A stretch of DNA of 64,000 bases from contig NZ_FXUL01000015.1 of the NCBI RefSeq assembly GCF_900182955.1, positions 62,001 through 126,000 on the forward strand, given 5' to 3'. Numbering within the stretch: position 1 is the stretch's first letter; every line of letters begins with the position of its first letter. Of the stretch, positions 31,429 through 42,058 are shown in pieces. A program made the position numbers and the translations under genes. Under the pieces are notes generated by a model that saw only the letters and a program-made list of their open reading frames with translations, had not been told where the DNA came from and made no database searches. Source of the DNA: Noviherbaspirillum suwonense (GTDB lineage: Bacteria; Pseudomonadota; Gammaproteobacteria; Burkholderiales; Burkholderiaceae_D).

Positions 31429-31560
31429 GATAACTCCTAAACCAAAAGTTCTTGAATTTTAACACATCCGACTACTATGCCGACCGCCGGACCTTGGGAA
31501 CATCCCTGCCGGCAACAGGCCGACAGTATTTGAAACAGACAGCATCCGGGCAACACCGGA

Positions 31561-32058
31561 TCATTTCTTCAAATTCTTGAGTACTGCAAACGGCGAATCC
31601 GGCTTGTCCTGCTTCAGGCCTTCGATCGCCGACGAATCCGGGCAGACATCGTGACGCGGCGACAGCGGCAGCGCCAGCAGCGCTTCATCCTCGATCATGA
31701 CCGCCATGTCCATCGTGCGGGAGCCGGCAATGACGTCGATGCTTTCGTCGTCCAGCTGCTCTTCCAGCGCGTCCGCGCCCGCCTCGTCATTCGCCAGAAC
31801 CAGCACCGAATGCGAATCGACGTCGAATTCGAGCGGACCCAGGCAACGCTGGCAGCGCAAGTGGACCCGTCCTGCAACTTCCAGCGTCAGTCCGGGATGC
31901 CCCTGCACTTCCGTGCCGCCCTGGACCGCCCATTTCAGCGTGCCGCTGGAATCGATCAGTTCGGCGGAAAGCCTGGCCATTTCGGCAACGGCAGTCTCGC
32001 CGGAACGCTCCTGTTTTTGACGGCTGAAATCGAAGGCGTCGACGACGAATGCTTCCAT
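31561..32058 (-). CDS. yceD: YceD family (DUF177) protein
   Basis: A 165-residue acidic protein with the DUF177 CxxC (LRCQRCLGPLEF, near residue 100). It always lies before rpmF; plant and bacterial members are linked to 23S rRNA accumulation. It opens the long minus-strand operon and is divergent from maf across a 105-bp gap that should hold both promoters. Confidence 0.92.
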   Translation of the reverse strand: MEAFVVDAFDFSRQKQERSGETAVAEMARLSAELIDSSGTLKWAVQGGTEVQGHPGLTLEVAGRVHLRCQRCLGPLEFDVDSHSVLVLANDEAGADALEEQLDDESIDVIAGSRTMDMAVMIEDEALLALPLSPRHDVCPDSSAIEGLKQDKPDSPFAVLKNLKK

Positions 32059-32163
32059 GAGGTTTAGGCTTGGCCGGAAAACCTGCGATAATAACAGGCT
32101 TTTCCTTTAATCGTCAAAGCCTTAGAACGCTTTTTCGCCAATTATCCGCACCTGCTCCCGACC

Positions 32164-32775
32164 ATGACCGACGCCGCATCCTTTCCCCGAATAATCCTCG
32201 GCTCCAGTTCAAGCTATCGCAAGGAATTGCTTGCGCGGCTGAGGCTGCCGTTCGACGTGATCGCGCCGGACATCGACGAAACCGCGCTCCCGGCGGAATC
32301 GCCGGAAGCCACGGCGATGCGGCTGGCCGAACAAAAGGCGTTGGCCATCTCGGCGCTCGCACCGAATGCGCTGGTCATCGGATCCGACCAGGTGGCAACG
32401 CTGGACGGCATCCAGATCGGCAAGCCCGGCAATCACGCCAATGCGCTGGCGCAGCTGCAGCTGATGCGCGGACGCGAGGTGATCTTTCATACCGCGCTCT
32501 GCCTCCTCGACAGCCGTCCGGGCGCCCGGTATCCGCTGCAGATGGAAAACGTGCAGACCGCGGTCAGCTTCCGCGACCTGCCGGATGCCGAGTTGGACGC
32601 CTATCTGAAGATCGAACAACCGTACGACTGCGCCGGCAGCGCCCGCAACGAAGGCCTGGGCATCGCGCTGATCTCCGCCATCCGCGGCACCGATCCGACC
32701 GCGCTGACCGGTTTGCCGCTGATCGCGTTGACCGCCATGCTGCGCCAGACCGGCATTCCCTTTTTCCAGAACTGA
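32164..32775 (+). CDS. Maf-like nucleotide pyrophosphatase (YceF type)
   Basis: A 203-residue Maf/Ham1-fold hydrolase. The N-terminal ILGSSSSYRKELL and the EQKA and GSDQVATLDG motifs fit the family. Maf proteins cleave non-canonical nucleoside triphosphates; the YceF subgroup prefers 7-methyl-GTP, and its position beside yceD-rpmF supports that subgroup. This is inference: I did not check the subgroup residues in detail. Confidence 0.9.
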   Translation: MTDAASFPRIILGSSSSYRKELLARLRLPFDVIAPDIDETALPAESPEATAMRLAEQKALAISALAPNALVIGSDQVATLDGIQIGKPGNHANALAQLQLMRGREVIFHTALCLLDSRPGARYPLQMENVQTAVSFRDLPDAELDAYLKIEQPYDCAGSARNEGLGIALISAIRGTDPTALTGLPLIALTAMLRQTGIPFFQN

Positions 32776-32785
32776 GCAAGGCGAC

Positions 32786-33538
32786 ATGGCTGGCGCTCTT
32801 TACCTGATTCCCAATACGCTGGGCCCCGCCGACCCTGTTTCCGGTTGCCCGCTGGACCACGTGATCCCGGACGATGTGCAGGCGACAACCGCACGGCTCG
32901 ATTATTTTGTCGCGGAAAATGCGAAGACCACCCGCGCTTTCCTCAAGACGGTGGCGCTGGTGCGGCCCCTCGCGAAACCGTTGCAGGAAATCCGGATTGC
33001 CGAGCTGAATGTCAACACCGCCGCAGCCGCGCTGCCGGCCTTGCTGGAGCCGCTTCTGCAGGGACAGAACGCCGGCCTCGTGTCGGAAGCCGGCGTGCCG
33101 GCGGTGGCGGACCCGGGCGCGAACCTGGTGCGCCTTGCGCATGAGCATGGAATCCGGGTGCGGCCGCTGGTCGGGCCGTCCTCGCTGCTGCTGGCGGTCA
33201 TGGCCGGCGGGCTGAACGGCCAGAGTTTCGCATTCAACGGCTACCTGCCGACCGATGCCGCGCTCCGGCAAAAACGCATACGCGAGCTGGAAGAACGGTC
33301 GCGCCGGGACAATCAGACCCAGTTGTTCATCGAAACCCCGTACCGCAATGCCGCGCTGCTGGAAGCGCTGGCGGGCAGTTGCCATCCGGCGACGCTGATT
33401 TCAGTGGCGACCGACCTGACGCTGGCGTCGGAAGCGATACGGACCCAGGCTGCGGCAGGCTGGAAGCGCGACATCGCCGGCGGCCGGCTGCCGGATTTCC
33501 ACAAGAAACCCACCGTGTTTTCCCTGCTGGCGACCTAG
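32786..33538 (+). CDS. SAM-dependent methyltransferase, tetrapyrrole-methylase fold
   Basis: A 250-residue protein resembling RsmI (16S rRNA 2'-O-methyltransferase). GLVSEAGVPAVADPGANLV and VGPSSLLLAVMAGGLNGQSFAFNGYLP match the SAM-binding half of that fold. It is shorter than RsmI (about 285 residues) and lacks its usual C-terminal part, so it belongs to the related family often found next to maf. The target is unknown. It starts 10 bp after maf with AAGG upstream and is probably co-transcribed. Confidence 0.88.
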   Translation: MAGALYLIPNTLGPADPVSGCPLDHVIPDDVQATTARLDYFVAENAKTTRAFLKTVALVRPLAKPLQEIRIAELNVNTAAAALPALLEPLLQGQNAGLVSEAGVPAVADPGANLVRLAHEHGIRVRPLVGPSSLLLAVMAGGLNGQSFAFNGYLPTDAALRQKRIRELEERSRRDNQTQLFIETPYRNAALLEALAGSCHPATLISVATDLTLASEAIRTQAAAGWKRDIAGGRLPDFHKKPTVFSLLAT

Positions 33539-33558
33539 TCGGAAAGCCGCCAGGCCTC

Positions 33559-34566
33559 TCAGCGCAAGGCTGGCTTGGCGACCGTGCTACCCAGGATCGA
33601 AGCGCTGGCGCCGGCGCCGATCGACGCGCCGAATTTCTTCAGCACCCGCTCCGGCAGGCCTTCGTGCTTGGTGTAGTCGACGATATCCTCGGTCTTGAGC
33701 TCGTTGCGGGCGACTGAATTGACCGTGCCGAAGCCATCGGCCAGACCGAGTTCCACTGCCCGCGCGCCGCTCCAGAACAGGCCGCTGAACATCTCGGGCG
33801 TTTCCTTCAGGCGCTTGCCGCGGCCCTTGCGGACCACGTCGATGAACTGCTGGTGGATTTCCTCGACCATGGTGCGCGCATAGTCGACCTGTTTGGGCTG
33901 GACCGGGCTGAACGGGTCGAGGAAACCCTTGTTCTCGCCGGCGGTCAGCAGGCGCCGCTCGACGCCCAGCTTGTCCATCAGGCCGGTAAAGCCGAAGCCG
34001 TCCATCAGCACGCCGATCGAACCAACGATGCTGGCCTTGTTCACATAGATGCGGTCGGCCGCGGCGGCGATATAGTAGCCGCCGGAAGCGCACATCTCGT
34101 CGACCACGACATAGAGCGGCTTTTGCGGATAGGCCAGGCGCAGGCGCTGGATCTCGTCATTGATGATGCCGGCCTGGACCGGGCTGCCGCCCGGGCTGTT
34201 GATGCGCAGGATCACGCCGACCGCGCTGACGTCGGCGAAAGCCCGGTTCAGCGCCGGGATCACCGAGTCGGCCGACCCGCTGCCGCCGCCGCTTTCGATC
34301 GTGCCGTCGATCTCGATCAGCGCGCTGTGCGTGCCCACCGACTCCATGTCCCCGCTGGTGTAGCCGAAGGCCAGCGCCAGCCCCAGCAGGACCAGCGCCA
34401 CGAAGACGAAACGGAAGAAAATATTCCAGCGGCGCCGGGCGCGCTGTTCGGCCAGCGTCGCGAAAGCCAGCTTTTCAAGGGTCTCGCGCTCCCAGGCGAG
34501 GCTGCGCAGCGGCGCTTCGGGTTGCGCCGTCGCGGCCGCGGGGGTGGTTGGGTTGTCGATGCTCAT
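33559..34566 (-). CDS. sppA: Signal peptide peptidase SppA-type protease (S49)
   Basis: A 335-residue short-form S49 protease. One N-terminal membrane helix (about residues 50-68) is followed by a ClpP-like fold with Ser in CASGGYYIA and a likely catalytic Lys in GENKGF. It degrades leftover signal peptides or misfolded membrane proteins. It is the last gene of the rluC-HAD-Rieske-sppA set and converges on the methyltransferase gene. Confidence 0.94.
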   Translation of the reverse strand: MSIDNPTTPAAATAQPEAPLRSLAWERETLEKLAFATLAEQRARRRWNIFFRFVFVALVLLGLALAFGYTSGDMESVGTHSALIEIDGTIESGGGSGSADSVIPALNRAFADVSAVGVILRINSPGGSPVQAGIINDEIQRLRLAYPQKPLYVVVDEMCASGGYYIAAAADRIYVNKASIVGSIGVLMDGFGFTGLMDKLGVERRLLTAGENKGFLDPFSPVQPKQVDYARTMVEEIHQQFIDVVRKGRGKRLKETPEMFSGLFWSGARAVELGLADGFGTVNSVARNELKTEDIVDYTKHEGLPERVLKKFGASIGAGASASILGSTVAKPALR

Positions 34567-34594
34567 CGTGATATGGATTCCTCAGTGCCCGCTG

Positions 34595-34966
34595 TCAGGC
34601 GCGGGCGGGCCTCACAAAATCGTCCGGCTGCCAGTACAGCTTGCCATCGCGCTCGGTGATCGCCAGTGGCCGCAGGCGGCCGCCGCGACAGGGGCCGCCT
34701 GCGCAGCGGCCGGTTTCGGGATCGTAGATCGCGCCATGGGTCGAGCACATCAGGTACAGCCCGCTGGACTCGAAAAACTCGCCTTCGGCCCAGTCGAGCT
34801 CGATCGGCACGTGGGCGCAGCGGTTCAGGTAGCCATAGACCGTGCCGCCATAGCGCACGACGAAACCGGTCGTATCCTCGCTGCCGGCGGTCAGCGGGAA
34901 GCGCACGCCCTTGCCGCCCTCTTCCAGCGCGTCGGCTTCGCAGATATAGATCTCGGTATCGCTCAT
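34595..34966 (-). CDS. Rieske [2Fe-2S] ferredoxin-like protein
   Basis: A 123-residue soluble protein with a complete Rieske cluster site: CAH near residue 52 and CSTH near residue 72. No signal peptide or oxygenase domain is present, so it is a small ferredoxin-type electron carrier of unknown partner. It starts 4 bases after the HAD gene and precedes sppA. Confidence 0.92.
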   Translation of the reverse strand: MSDTEIYICEADALEEGGKGVRFPLTAGSEDTTGFVVRYGGTVYGYLNRCAHVPIELDWAEGEFFESSGLYLMCSTHGAIYDPETGRCAGGPCRGGRLRPLAITERDGKLYWQPDDFVRPARA

Positions 34967-34970
34967 TTAT

Positions 34971-35630
34971 TCAGGCATGCTCGTTGAGCCACGCGTGCAG
35001 CTGCCCGACCGTGTCGGCCGCATACAGCGGCGCCAGCGACTGCAGTTCCTGCGGCGTATGCGCGCCGTAATGAACGGCGATGCCGCCGGCGCCGGCGTTG
35101 ACCGCCATCTGCAGGTCGTGCGTGGTGTCGCCGATCATGACCGTGCGCTTCAGGTCCTGACCGAGTTCGCGTGTCAGTTCATGCAGCATCGCGGGATGCG
35201 GCTTGGAAAAGGTTTCGTCGGCGCAGCGGGTGGCGTCGAATACCGAAAGCAGCCGGGTCGTGTCGAGCGCGCGGTTCAGGCCGACCCGGCTCTTGCCGGT
35301 GGCCACCGCCAGGAAATAGCCCTGCTGCGCCAGGTCGGCCAGCATCTCGGAGACGCCGTCGAACAGCACGAGTTCCTGGTCCTGCGACAGATAGTGGTAA
35401 CGATAGCGCTCGACCATGCGCGGATAGTATTTCGGGTCGAGGTCGGGCAGCACCGCCTCCATCGCGTCCTGCAGGCCCAGGCCGATCACATAGGACGCGG
35501 CGCGCTGGTCCGGCACCGGCAGTCCGAGGTCGCGCGCGGACGCCTGTATGCACCTGACGATGGTGCCGGTGCTGTCCATCAGCGTGCCGTCCCAGTCGAA
35601 TACGATCAGGTCAAACTGTTTTCTAGGCAT
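34971..35630 (-). CDS. HAD-IA phosphatase (Gph-like)
   Basis: A 219-residue HAD hydrolase. The nucleophile Asp is in VFDWDGTLMDS (residues 9-19), followed by a helical cap, ATGKS (motif II), and GDTTHDLQMAVNAG (motif IV). It resembles phosphoglycolate phosphatase, but this cluster position (between rluC and a Rieske protein) is common in Burkholderiales and does not fix the substrate. Confidence 0.9.
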   Translation of the reverse strand: MPRKQFDLIVFDWDGTLMDSTGTIVRCIQASARDLGLPVPDQRAASYVIGLGLQDAMEAVLPDLDPKYYPRMVERYRYHYLSQDQELVLFDGVSEMLADLAQQGYFLAVATGKSRVGLNRALDTTRLLSVFDATRCADETFSKPHPAMLHELTRELGQDLKRTVMIGDTTHDLQMAVNAGAGGIAVHYGAHTPQELQSLAPLYAADTVGQLHAWLNEHA

Positions 35631-35696
35631 GGTTCTGCTCGGCCTTGGCCGTCTGCTCCGTTTTCAAAGGTTCGTCGATAGTGTGCTGCTGCTGAT

Positions 35697-36713
35697 TCAG
35701 GCTGCGTCGCTCTCCAGGCTTTCCAGGCTTTTCAGCAGGCGCGTGCATTCCGGTGGCAGCGGCGCCTTCAGCGTCACCGGCTTCCCGGTTTCAGGATGGG
35801 TGAACGTGATCTGGTGCGCATGCAGGAACATGCGCTTGAAGGCTACCCGCGCCCCGTCGGCCTTCTGCATGTCGCGGTTCAGCGCGAAGTCGCCGTATTT
35901 GTCGTCGCCGACGATCGCATATCCGCTCGAAGCAAGATGCACCCTGATCTGGTGGGTCCGCCCGGTTTTCAGTTCCGCCTCGAGCAACGCATATGGCCCA
36001 AATTTTCTGATGAGATTGAAAATAGTGTGCGATTGCAAGCCATCGGACTGGACACGGACGCGCCGCTCGCCGTCCGGCGTACTGTATTTATGCAGCGCCA
36101 GGCGGATATGCTGCCGTGGATTTGTCCACTCGCCCTTCACCAGCGTCAGGTAGCGCTTGTCGACCACGCCTTCGCGGATCTGCTCGTGCAGGTTGGTCAG
36201 CGCCGAGCGCTTCTTGGCCAGCAGCAGGATGCCGGACGTGTCGCGGTCCAGCCGGTGGACGAGTTCGAGGAATTTCGCATCCGGGCGCGACGCGCGCAGC
36301 TGCTCGATCACGCCATAGCTGACGCCCGAGCCGCCATGCACGGCAACGCCGGCCGGCTTGTCGATCACAAGCAGGTGGCTGTCTTCGAGAAGGATGGAGA
36401 ATTCGGCGCCTGGCGCGGTCGACGGCGCCCGTTCGGCGGTGCGGACCGGCGGCAGGCGCAGCACGTCGCCCTCGCACAGGCGATAGGTCTGGTCGATCCG
36501 GCCCTTGTTGACCCGCACTTCCCCGGAACGCAGCACCCGGTAGATGTGGCTCTTCGGTACGCCTTTGAAAATACGCAGAAGGAAATTGTCGATGCGCTGA
36601 CCGGCTTCTTCTCCGGAAATTGTCAACAGCCGGGCTTGTGCGAGGACTTGGGGTTGCGGGGTCGCGGCCGGGAAACTCTCACCCTTCCCTGAAAAGCTCG
36701 CTAAGTCCTTCAT
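35697..36713 (-). CDS. rluC: 23S rRNA pseudouridine synthase RluC
   Basis: About 338 residues. The N-terminal S4 RNA-binding domain (QRIDNFLLRIFKGVPKSHIYRVLRSGEVRVNKGR) precedes the RluA-type catalytic domain with the Asp in HRLDRDTSG. It modifies U955, U2504 and U2580 (E. coli numbering). I chose the ATG at 36713; the upstream open frame is not family-like. It diverges from rne, as in enterobacteria. Confidence 0.95.
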   Translation of the reverse strand: MKDLASFSGKGESFPAATPQPQVLAQARLLTISGEEAGQRIDNFLLRIFKGVPKSHIYRVLRSGEVRVNKGRIDQTYRLCEGDVLRLPPVRTAERAPSTAPGAEFSILLEDSHLLVIDKPAGVAVHGGSGVSYGVIEQLRASRPDAKFLELVHRLDRDTSGILLLAKKRSALTNLHEQIREGVVDKRYLTLVKGEWTNPRQHIRLALHKYSTPDGERRVRVQSDGLQSHTIFNLIRKFGPYALLEAELKTGRTHQIRVHLASSGYAIVGDDKYGDFALNRDMQKADGARVAFKRMFLHAHQITFTHPETGKPVTLKAPLPPECTRLLKSLESLESDAA

Positions 36714-37295
36714 TTTGAATATATAATCGGTCGGCAGCGGCCAGGAGGCTGCGGCTATGGTGTAAGAATAAAAAGCACATTCTACACAGGGGCGTCTCCA
36801 TCGGCCTCGCCTAAATGCAAATTCGATGGAAAAGATGTGTATGCAGCATTTGCTGCGCGAGTCAGGGTCGCAACCGTTGTTGCAATCGGGCACCGCGCGA
36901 AAATGTTGGATCGAATGGACGGAATATAAGGATTTCGCCGGCGAGAGCGCCCCGTTGGGCTAGCTTGCTGGCAGATGTGGTTTTAGATCTGTTTGCCGAA
37001 ATTGTTGAACCATCATGTTCCATTTGGCTTGACCGAGCTGTCATGCGACCGAGTTGCTGTTTCCGCGCCTGCATCATGCAGAAGCGGCGGGCAGGCCTCC
37101 AATGCGCACTCGGCATCAGAATAAACCCGCATCGGCGCCCGTACGGCTGCAGCGCACTCGCTGCATCTCCGGAACAAGGGCATTCCCCCTCCCGAACGTT
37201 CACTCCTCGCATACATCCCTATAAATTGCAGCCGCCTACGGCGACCCGGTTTGCCGGCGGCACTGAAGATGGCCTCAAGGTCACGGAGTAAAAAA
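36714..37295. other. Long gap between rluC and rne, including the rne leader
   Basis: No supported gene in 582 bp. A TATAAT lies at 36722-36727 close to rluC. The rne ribosome site GGAG is 8 bases before its ATG. In E. coli rne has a 361-nt leader through which RNase E cleaves its own message; the length here would allow the same, but I cannot see the fold. Confidence 0.6.
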
Positions 37296-40200
37296 ATGAA
37301 ACGCATGTTATTTAACGCCACGCAGCAGGAAGAACTGCGCGTGGCGATCGTCGATGGGCAGAAGCTCATCGACATCGACATCGAAACCAGCGGACGCGAG
37401 CAGCGCAAGTCCAACATCTACAAAGGCGTCATCACCCGCATCGAACCCTCCCTCGAAGCCTGTTTCGTCAACTACGGCGAAGAGCGCCACGGCTTTCTCC
37501 CCTTCAAGGAAGTTGCCCGCACCTATTTCAAGGAAGGCGTCGACGTACGCACCGCGACCATCCGCGAAGCGCTGCGCGAAGGCCAGGAAATCGTGGTGCA
37601 GGTCGAGAAGGAAGAACGCGGCAACAAGGGCGCGGCGCTGACCTCCTTCATCTCTCTGGCCGGACGCTACCTGGTCCTGATGCCCAACAATCCGCGCGGC
37701 GGCGGCGTCTCCCGCCGTGTCGAGGGCGAGGACAGGCAGGAACTGCGCGAGACCATGGACAAGCTGGACCTGCCGTCCGGCATGTCGGTGATTGCCCGCA
37801 CCGCCGGCATCGGCCGCAATGTCGATGAACTGCAGTGGGACCTGAATTACCTGATGCAACTGTGGCGCGCGATCGAAGGCGCCGGCCAGTCGGCGTCGGG
37901 CGCCTTCCTGATCTACCAGGAATCGTCGCTGGTGATCCGCGCGATCCGCGACTACTTCCAGCCGGACATCGGCGAGATCCTGATCGACACCGACGACATC
38001 TACGACCAGGCCCAGCAGTTCATGAGCCACGTGATGCCGGACATGGTGCACCGGGTCAAGCGCTACCGCGACGACGTGCCGCTGTTCTCCCGGTTCCAGA
38101 TCGAGCACCAGATCGAGACCGCCTATTCCCGCACGGTGCCCCTGCCTTCCGGCGGCGCCATCGTGATCGACCATACCGAGGCGCTGGTGTCGGTCGACGT
38201 CAACTCCGCCCGCGCCACCCGCGGCAGCGACATCGAGACCACCGCGCTCAACACCAATCTTGAAGCCGCCGACGAAGTGGCCCGCCAGTTGCGCCTGCGC
38301 GACCTGGGCGGCCTGATCGTCATCGACTTCATCGACATGGAAAACTCGAAGAACCAGCGCGAAGTCGAGACCCGGCTGAAGGATGCGCTGCACTTCGACC
38401 GCGCCCGCGTCCAGATGGGCAAGATTTCCCGCTTCGGCCTGATGGAGCTGTCGCGCCAGCGCCTGCGCCCGTCGCTGTCCGAAGGCAGCCACGTGACCTG
38501 CCCGCGCTGCAACGGCACCGGCCACATCCGCGACACCGAGTCGTCGGCGCTGCAGGTGCTGCGCATCATCCAGGAAGAGGCGATGAAGGAAAACTCGGCC
38601 GCCATCCATGTGCAGGCGCCGGTCGACGTCGCCGCTTTCCTGCTCAACGAGAAGCGCGGCGAGATCCTGAAGATCGAGACCCGGCACCGGGTCAGCGTGA
38701 TCCTGATCCCCAACAAGTACCTGGAAACGCCGCACTACAAACTCGAGCGCATCAAGCATGACGATCCGCGCCTGGAAGACATGCAGGCGAGCTACGACAT
38801 GGCCGAGGAAGCCGAGACCGATATCGGCTACGACAAGCGGCAGAAGGAAGAAGCCAAGCCGCGCCAGGAAGCCATGGTCAAGAGCATCACGCCAGACCAG
38901 CCTGCGCCCATCGTCGAACGCAAGGCGCCGGAGCCGGCGCCTGTGCCGGTCGCAGCGCCCGTGGTGCAGGTCGAGGAAGGTTTCCTCAGCCGCCTGTTCG
39001 GCCTGTTCCGCAAGAAACCGGTCGCGCCGCCGCCGGCGCCTGCGCCGGTTGCCGCCGTCAAGCCGGAAGCAGTGCGCGAGCGCACCAGCGAACGCAATGG
39101 CCGCACCAACGGCCAGCGAGGCCGCACACGCGGCGGCCGTGGCGGCCGTGACCGGGATGAACGCGAGGCCGGCAAGCCGGAACTGCGCGATGACGCGGTT
39201 AAGCCGGCAGGCGTGACCGCTGCCGCTGCGGCGCCGATGGCGGACCAGCCCGCCCGCCCGCCGCGCCCGCCGCGTGAGCCGAGGGAAGCCCGCGAAGGTG
39301 CCGAGCCGCGCCGCGAGCGTGCACCGCGCGCACCGCGCGAGGATCGCAAGCCGGCCGCTGCAGCGACAGCCGCCGCCACTGCCACTGCCACTGCCGTCAC
39401 CGCGGCAAGCGCCAGCCCTGCCGCTGCATCGGCCGTGGTTGAGCCGGTGACGGAAGAAAAAATCGTGGCAGCCACGCCGGTCGTCGATGAAGCCCAGCAA
39501 GCCGCAGTGCAGGCGCTCGCAGCCGAAACCGGCGCAGAGCAGGAAGGCCTTGAAAATCCGGTGCTCGAGACCGGCGAAGCCGGCGAGGAAGGCGACGACC
39601 AGCCGCGCCGTCGCCGCCGCCGTGGCGGTCGGAACCGCAACCGCCGTGACCGCGAGAATGGCGAGAATGGCGAGAACGGCGAACTCGGCGAAGGCAGCGA
39701 CGAGGTGCTGGAAGCCGGCGCCGCGATTGCCGGCGAGGCAGCCGCCATCAGCGACGAGCAGGCGGCAACGACGCCGGCAGCGATGCAGGCAATCGCCACC
39801 GACGTGGCGCTCACCTATGCCAGCGTCGAGTCCTCGGTCGGCAGCGTGACGCCGCCGGTCGAACAACCCGCACCGGCGTCCGAAGCAGTGGCGTCCGAGG
39901 CAGGTCCGGAAGCAGCGCCGGAGGCGAAGGCCGATGAAGCGATGGCGATCCAGGCCGTCGCGGTCGATACCGAAGCGGCAGCAGTCGCCGACCAGGTCGC
40001 CGCGCAGCCCGAGCCGATTGAAGCGGCGCAAGCCGTAGCGACGCCGCGCGATGCCGACATGGCGCAGCATGCGCCGGAAACGGTCGAGCATGCGGCCGTG
40101 CAGGACGCGCAGCAGGCCGAACCGGCGCAGGCAGAGCAGACGCCTGTTTCGTCACAGCAGCCTGCCGCTGCCGAAGCCGCGGCGGTTGCAGAGCCGGCGG

Positions 40201-40541
40201 AAGCAGAGCCGACGGTTGCAGAGCCGAAGGCCGAAGCGCCGCTGATCGAAGAGCCAGCAGCAGAACCGGTCGCCGTGGCGCTGGCGCCTGCAGCGCCCGT
40301 TGCTGCCGCCCCCGCCGCTGCGCCGCAGCTGCGGCCGGCCGACAGCGCAATGCCTCTGCAGCAGATCGATGCGATGCTCAACGCGGCCGGGCTGACGCTG
40401 GCCAGCACCGATCCGGAAAAGCTGCGCGCAGCCCAGGAAGCGGCTGCCCGCATCCAGCCTGCGCCGCGCGTTCCGCGCGAACGCAAGCCGCTGCCGCCGG
40501 TGTCGGACGAGCCGCTGATCCAGGTGGAAACCCAGCGCTGA
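37296..40541 (+). CDS. rne: Ribonuclease E
   Basis: A 1081-residue endoribonuclease and degradosome scaffold. The catalytic half has an S1 domain (about 37-125), the DNase I-like active-site Asp in [13 protein letters not shown] and IDFIDMENS, and the zinc-link CPRCNG (Cys402, Cys405). After about residue 520 the protein is low-complexity: Arg-rich RNA-binding segments ([31 protein letters not shown]), an ENG/ELG repeat, long Ala/Glu/Pro tracts, and a conserved-looking C-terminal end ([14 protein letters not shown]). I chose the ATG that follows GGAG; an earlier in-frame start is less likely. Confidence 0.96.
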   Translation: MKRMLFNATQQEELRVAIVDGQKLIDIDIETSGREQRKSNIYKGVITRIEPSLEACFVNYGEERHGFLPFKEVARTYFKEGVDVRTATIREALREGQEIVVQVEKEERGNKGAALTSFISLAGRYLVLMPNNPRGGGVSRRVEGEDRQELRETMDKLDLPSGMSVIARTAGIGRNVDELQWDLNYLMQLWRAIEGAGQSASGAFLIYQESSLVIRAIRDYFQPDIGEILIDTDDIYDQAQQFMSHVMPDMVHRVKRYRDDVPLFSRFQIEHQIETAYSRTVPLPSGGAIVIDHTEALVSVDVNSARATRGSDIETTALNTNLEAADEVARQLRLRDLGGLIVIDFIDMENSKNQREVETRLKDALHFDRARVQMGKISRFGLMELSRQRLRPSLSEGSHVTCPRCNGTGHIRDTESSALQVLRIIQEEAMKENSAAIHVQAPVDVAAFLLNEKRGEILKIETRHRVSVILIPNKYLETPHYKLERIKHDDPRLEDMQASYDMAEEAETDIGYDKRQKEEAKPRQEAMVKSITPDQPAPIVERKAPEPAPVPVAAPVVQVEEGFLSRLFGLFRKKPVAPPPAPAPVAAVKPEAVRERTSERNGRTNGQRGRTRGGRGGRDRDEREAGKPELRDDAVKPAGVTAAAAAPMADQPARPPRPPREPREAREGAEPRRERAPRAPREDRKPAAAATAAATATATAVTAASASPAAASAVVEPVTEEKIVAATPVVDEAQQAAVQALAAETGAEQEGLENPVLETGEAGEEGDDQPRRRRRRGGRNRNRRDRENGENGENGELGEGSDEVLEAGAAIAGEAAAISDEQAATTPAAMQAIATDVALTYASVESSVGSVTPPVEQPAPASEAVASEAGPEAAPEAKADEAMAIQAVAVDTEAAAVADQVAAQPEPIEAAQAVATPRDADMAQHAPETVEHAAVQDAQQAEPAQAEQTPVSSQQPAAAEAAAVAEPAEAEPTVAEPKAEAPLIEEPAAEPVAVALAPAAPVAAAPAAAPQLRPADSAMPLQQIDAMLNAAGLTLASTDPEKLRAAQEAAARIQPAPRVPRERKPLPPVSDEPLIQVETQR

Positions 40542-40630
40542 GTCGAACGACCGGCAGCGCCTGCGGCATGCAGCTTTCGGGCGGCATGCCGCAGGCGCCC
40601 GCAAGCCCTGGACAGGGCAAGTATTCAAGT

Positions 40631-40653
40631 AAGGGAGCGCAAGCTCCCTTTTT
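40631..40653 (+). terminator. Intrinsic terminator of rne
   Basis: AAGGGAGC-GCAA-GCTCCCTT is a perfect 8-bp stem with a GNRA-type loop, followed by TTT. It lies 90 bp after the rne stop and before chrA. Confidence 0.9.
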
Positions 40654-40677
40654 CACGTAAAAAGATTATCGAAGCCC

Positions 40678-42021
40678 ATGACTGATACCGCTCCGCCCCG
40701 GCAGGTTACCTTTGCGCAGGCGCTGGCCTACTGGCTCAAGCTGGGTTTCATCAGTTTCGGCGGCCCGGCCGGACAGATTGCGATGATGCATGCCGAGCTG
40801 GTGGAACGCCGGCGCTGGATCTCCGAGCAGCGTTTTTTGCATGCGCTGAATTACTGCATGCTGCTGCCCGGCCCGGAAGCCACCCAGCTCGCGGTCTACA
40901 TCGGCTGGCTGATGCACAGGACCGTGGGCGGCGTCCTTGCCGGCGCGCTGTTCGTGCTGCCGTCGCTGGGCATCCTGATCCTGCTTTCCTGGATCTATCT
41001 CGCCTGGGGCGCGCTGCCGGTGGTGGCCGCGCTGCTGTACGGCATCAAGCCGGCCGTGGTGGCCATCGTCCTCGCGGCCGCATGGCGGCTCGGCAGCCGC
41101 TCGCTCAGGAATGGCTGGCTGATCGCCATCGCGGTCGCCGCGCTGCTGGCGATCGCCGTGCTGCGGCTGCCGTTCCCGGCCATCGTGCTGGGCGCGGCGC
41201 TGGCCGGCGTGATCGGCGGACGGCTGCTGCCCGACAAGTTCCGGCCGGGCGGCGCGCACGGCGCGGCTGCGCTCGCCAGCTACGGCCCGGCCATCATTGA
41301 CGACGCGACCCCGACGCCGGCGCATGCGCGCTTCAGCTGGCGGCGGCTGGCGGCAGCGCTGGGCGTCGGCATCGTGCTCGGCCTGGCGGTATGGATCGCG
41401 CTGGCGCTGCTGTACGGTCGCGGCAGTCCGCTGGCGCAGATGGGCTGGTTCTTCACCAAGGCCGCGATGCTGACCTTCGGCGGCGCGTACGCGGTGCTGC
41501 CCTATGTATACCAGGGCGGCGTCGAGACCTACCAGTGGCTGAGCGCGACGCAGATGATAGACGGGCTGGCGCTGGGCGAAACCACGCCGGGGCCGCTGAT
41601 CATGATCGTCGCCTTCGTCGGCTTCGTCGGCGGCTGGACCAAGATGCTGTTCGGCCCGGACCACCTGCTGCTGGCCGGCGCGACCGCGGCCTGCGTCACC
41701 GCCTTCTTCACCTTCCTGCCATCGTTCATCTTCATCCTCGCCGGCGGGCCGCTGGTGGAATCGACCCGCGGCAATATCCGCCTGACCGCGCCGCTGACGG
41801 CCATCTCGGCCGCGGTGGTCGGCGTGGTGGTCAGCCTGGCGCTGTTCTTTGCCTGGCATGTGTTCCGGCTGGCCGCGCCGCCCGCGCAATGGGACTGGGC
41901 CGCGATCGGCATCAGCGCGGTCGCCTCGCTCGCGCTGCTGCGCTACAAGGCCGGCACGATCAAGCTGATCCTGGCCTGTGCGGCCGCGGGCCTCGTGGTA
42001 TCGTACCTGCGTCAAGCGTAG
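40678..42021 (+). CDS. chrA: Chromate transporter ChrA (two-domain)
   Basis: A 447-residue membrane protein of the CHR superfamily. Two homologous halves each carry a signature: [16 protein letters not shown] with [14 protein letters not shown] in the first, and [13 protein letters not shown] with [17 protein letters not shown] in the second. Such two-domain proteins export chromate by proton antiport. No chrB regulator is adjacent. moaA starts 37 bp downstream. Confidence 0.92.
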   Translation: MTDTAPPRQVTFAQALAYWLKLGFISFGGPAGQIAMMHAELVERRRWISEQRFLHALNYCMLLPGPEATQLAVYIGWLMHRTVGGVLAGALFVLPSLGILILLSWIYLAWGALPVVAALLYGIKPAVVAIVLAAAWRLGSRSLRNGWLIAIAVAALLAIAVLRLPFPAIVLGAALAGVIGGRLLPDKFRPGGAHGAAALASYGPAIIDDATPTPAHARFSWRRLAAALGVGIVLGLAVWIALALLYGRGSPLAQMGWFFTKAAMLTFGGAYAVLPYVYQGGVETYQWLSATQMIDGLALGETTPGPLIMIVAFVGFVGGWTKMLFGPDHLLLAGATAACVTAFFTFLPSFIFILAGGPLVESTRGNIRLTAPLTAISAAVVGVVVSLALFFAWHVFRLAAPPAQWDWAAIGISAVASLALLRYKAGTIKLILACAAAGLVVSYLRQA

Positions 42022-42058
42022 GGAATTGCCTTTTCCACGGTCTGATACACTGCCCGCC

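Noticed and set aside
37308-40091. 927-codon open frame opposite rne
   Set aside because: Mirror of the RNase E coding sequence; composition reflects the complementary strand.
42022-42058. Molybdenum-cofactor riboswitch before moaA
   Set aside because: The gap from chrA is only 37 bp, too short for that RNA.
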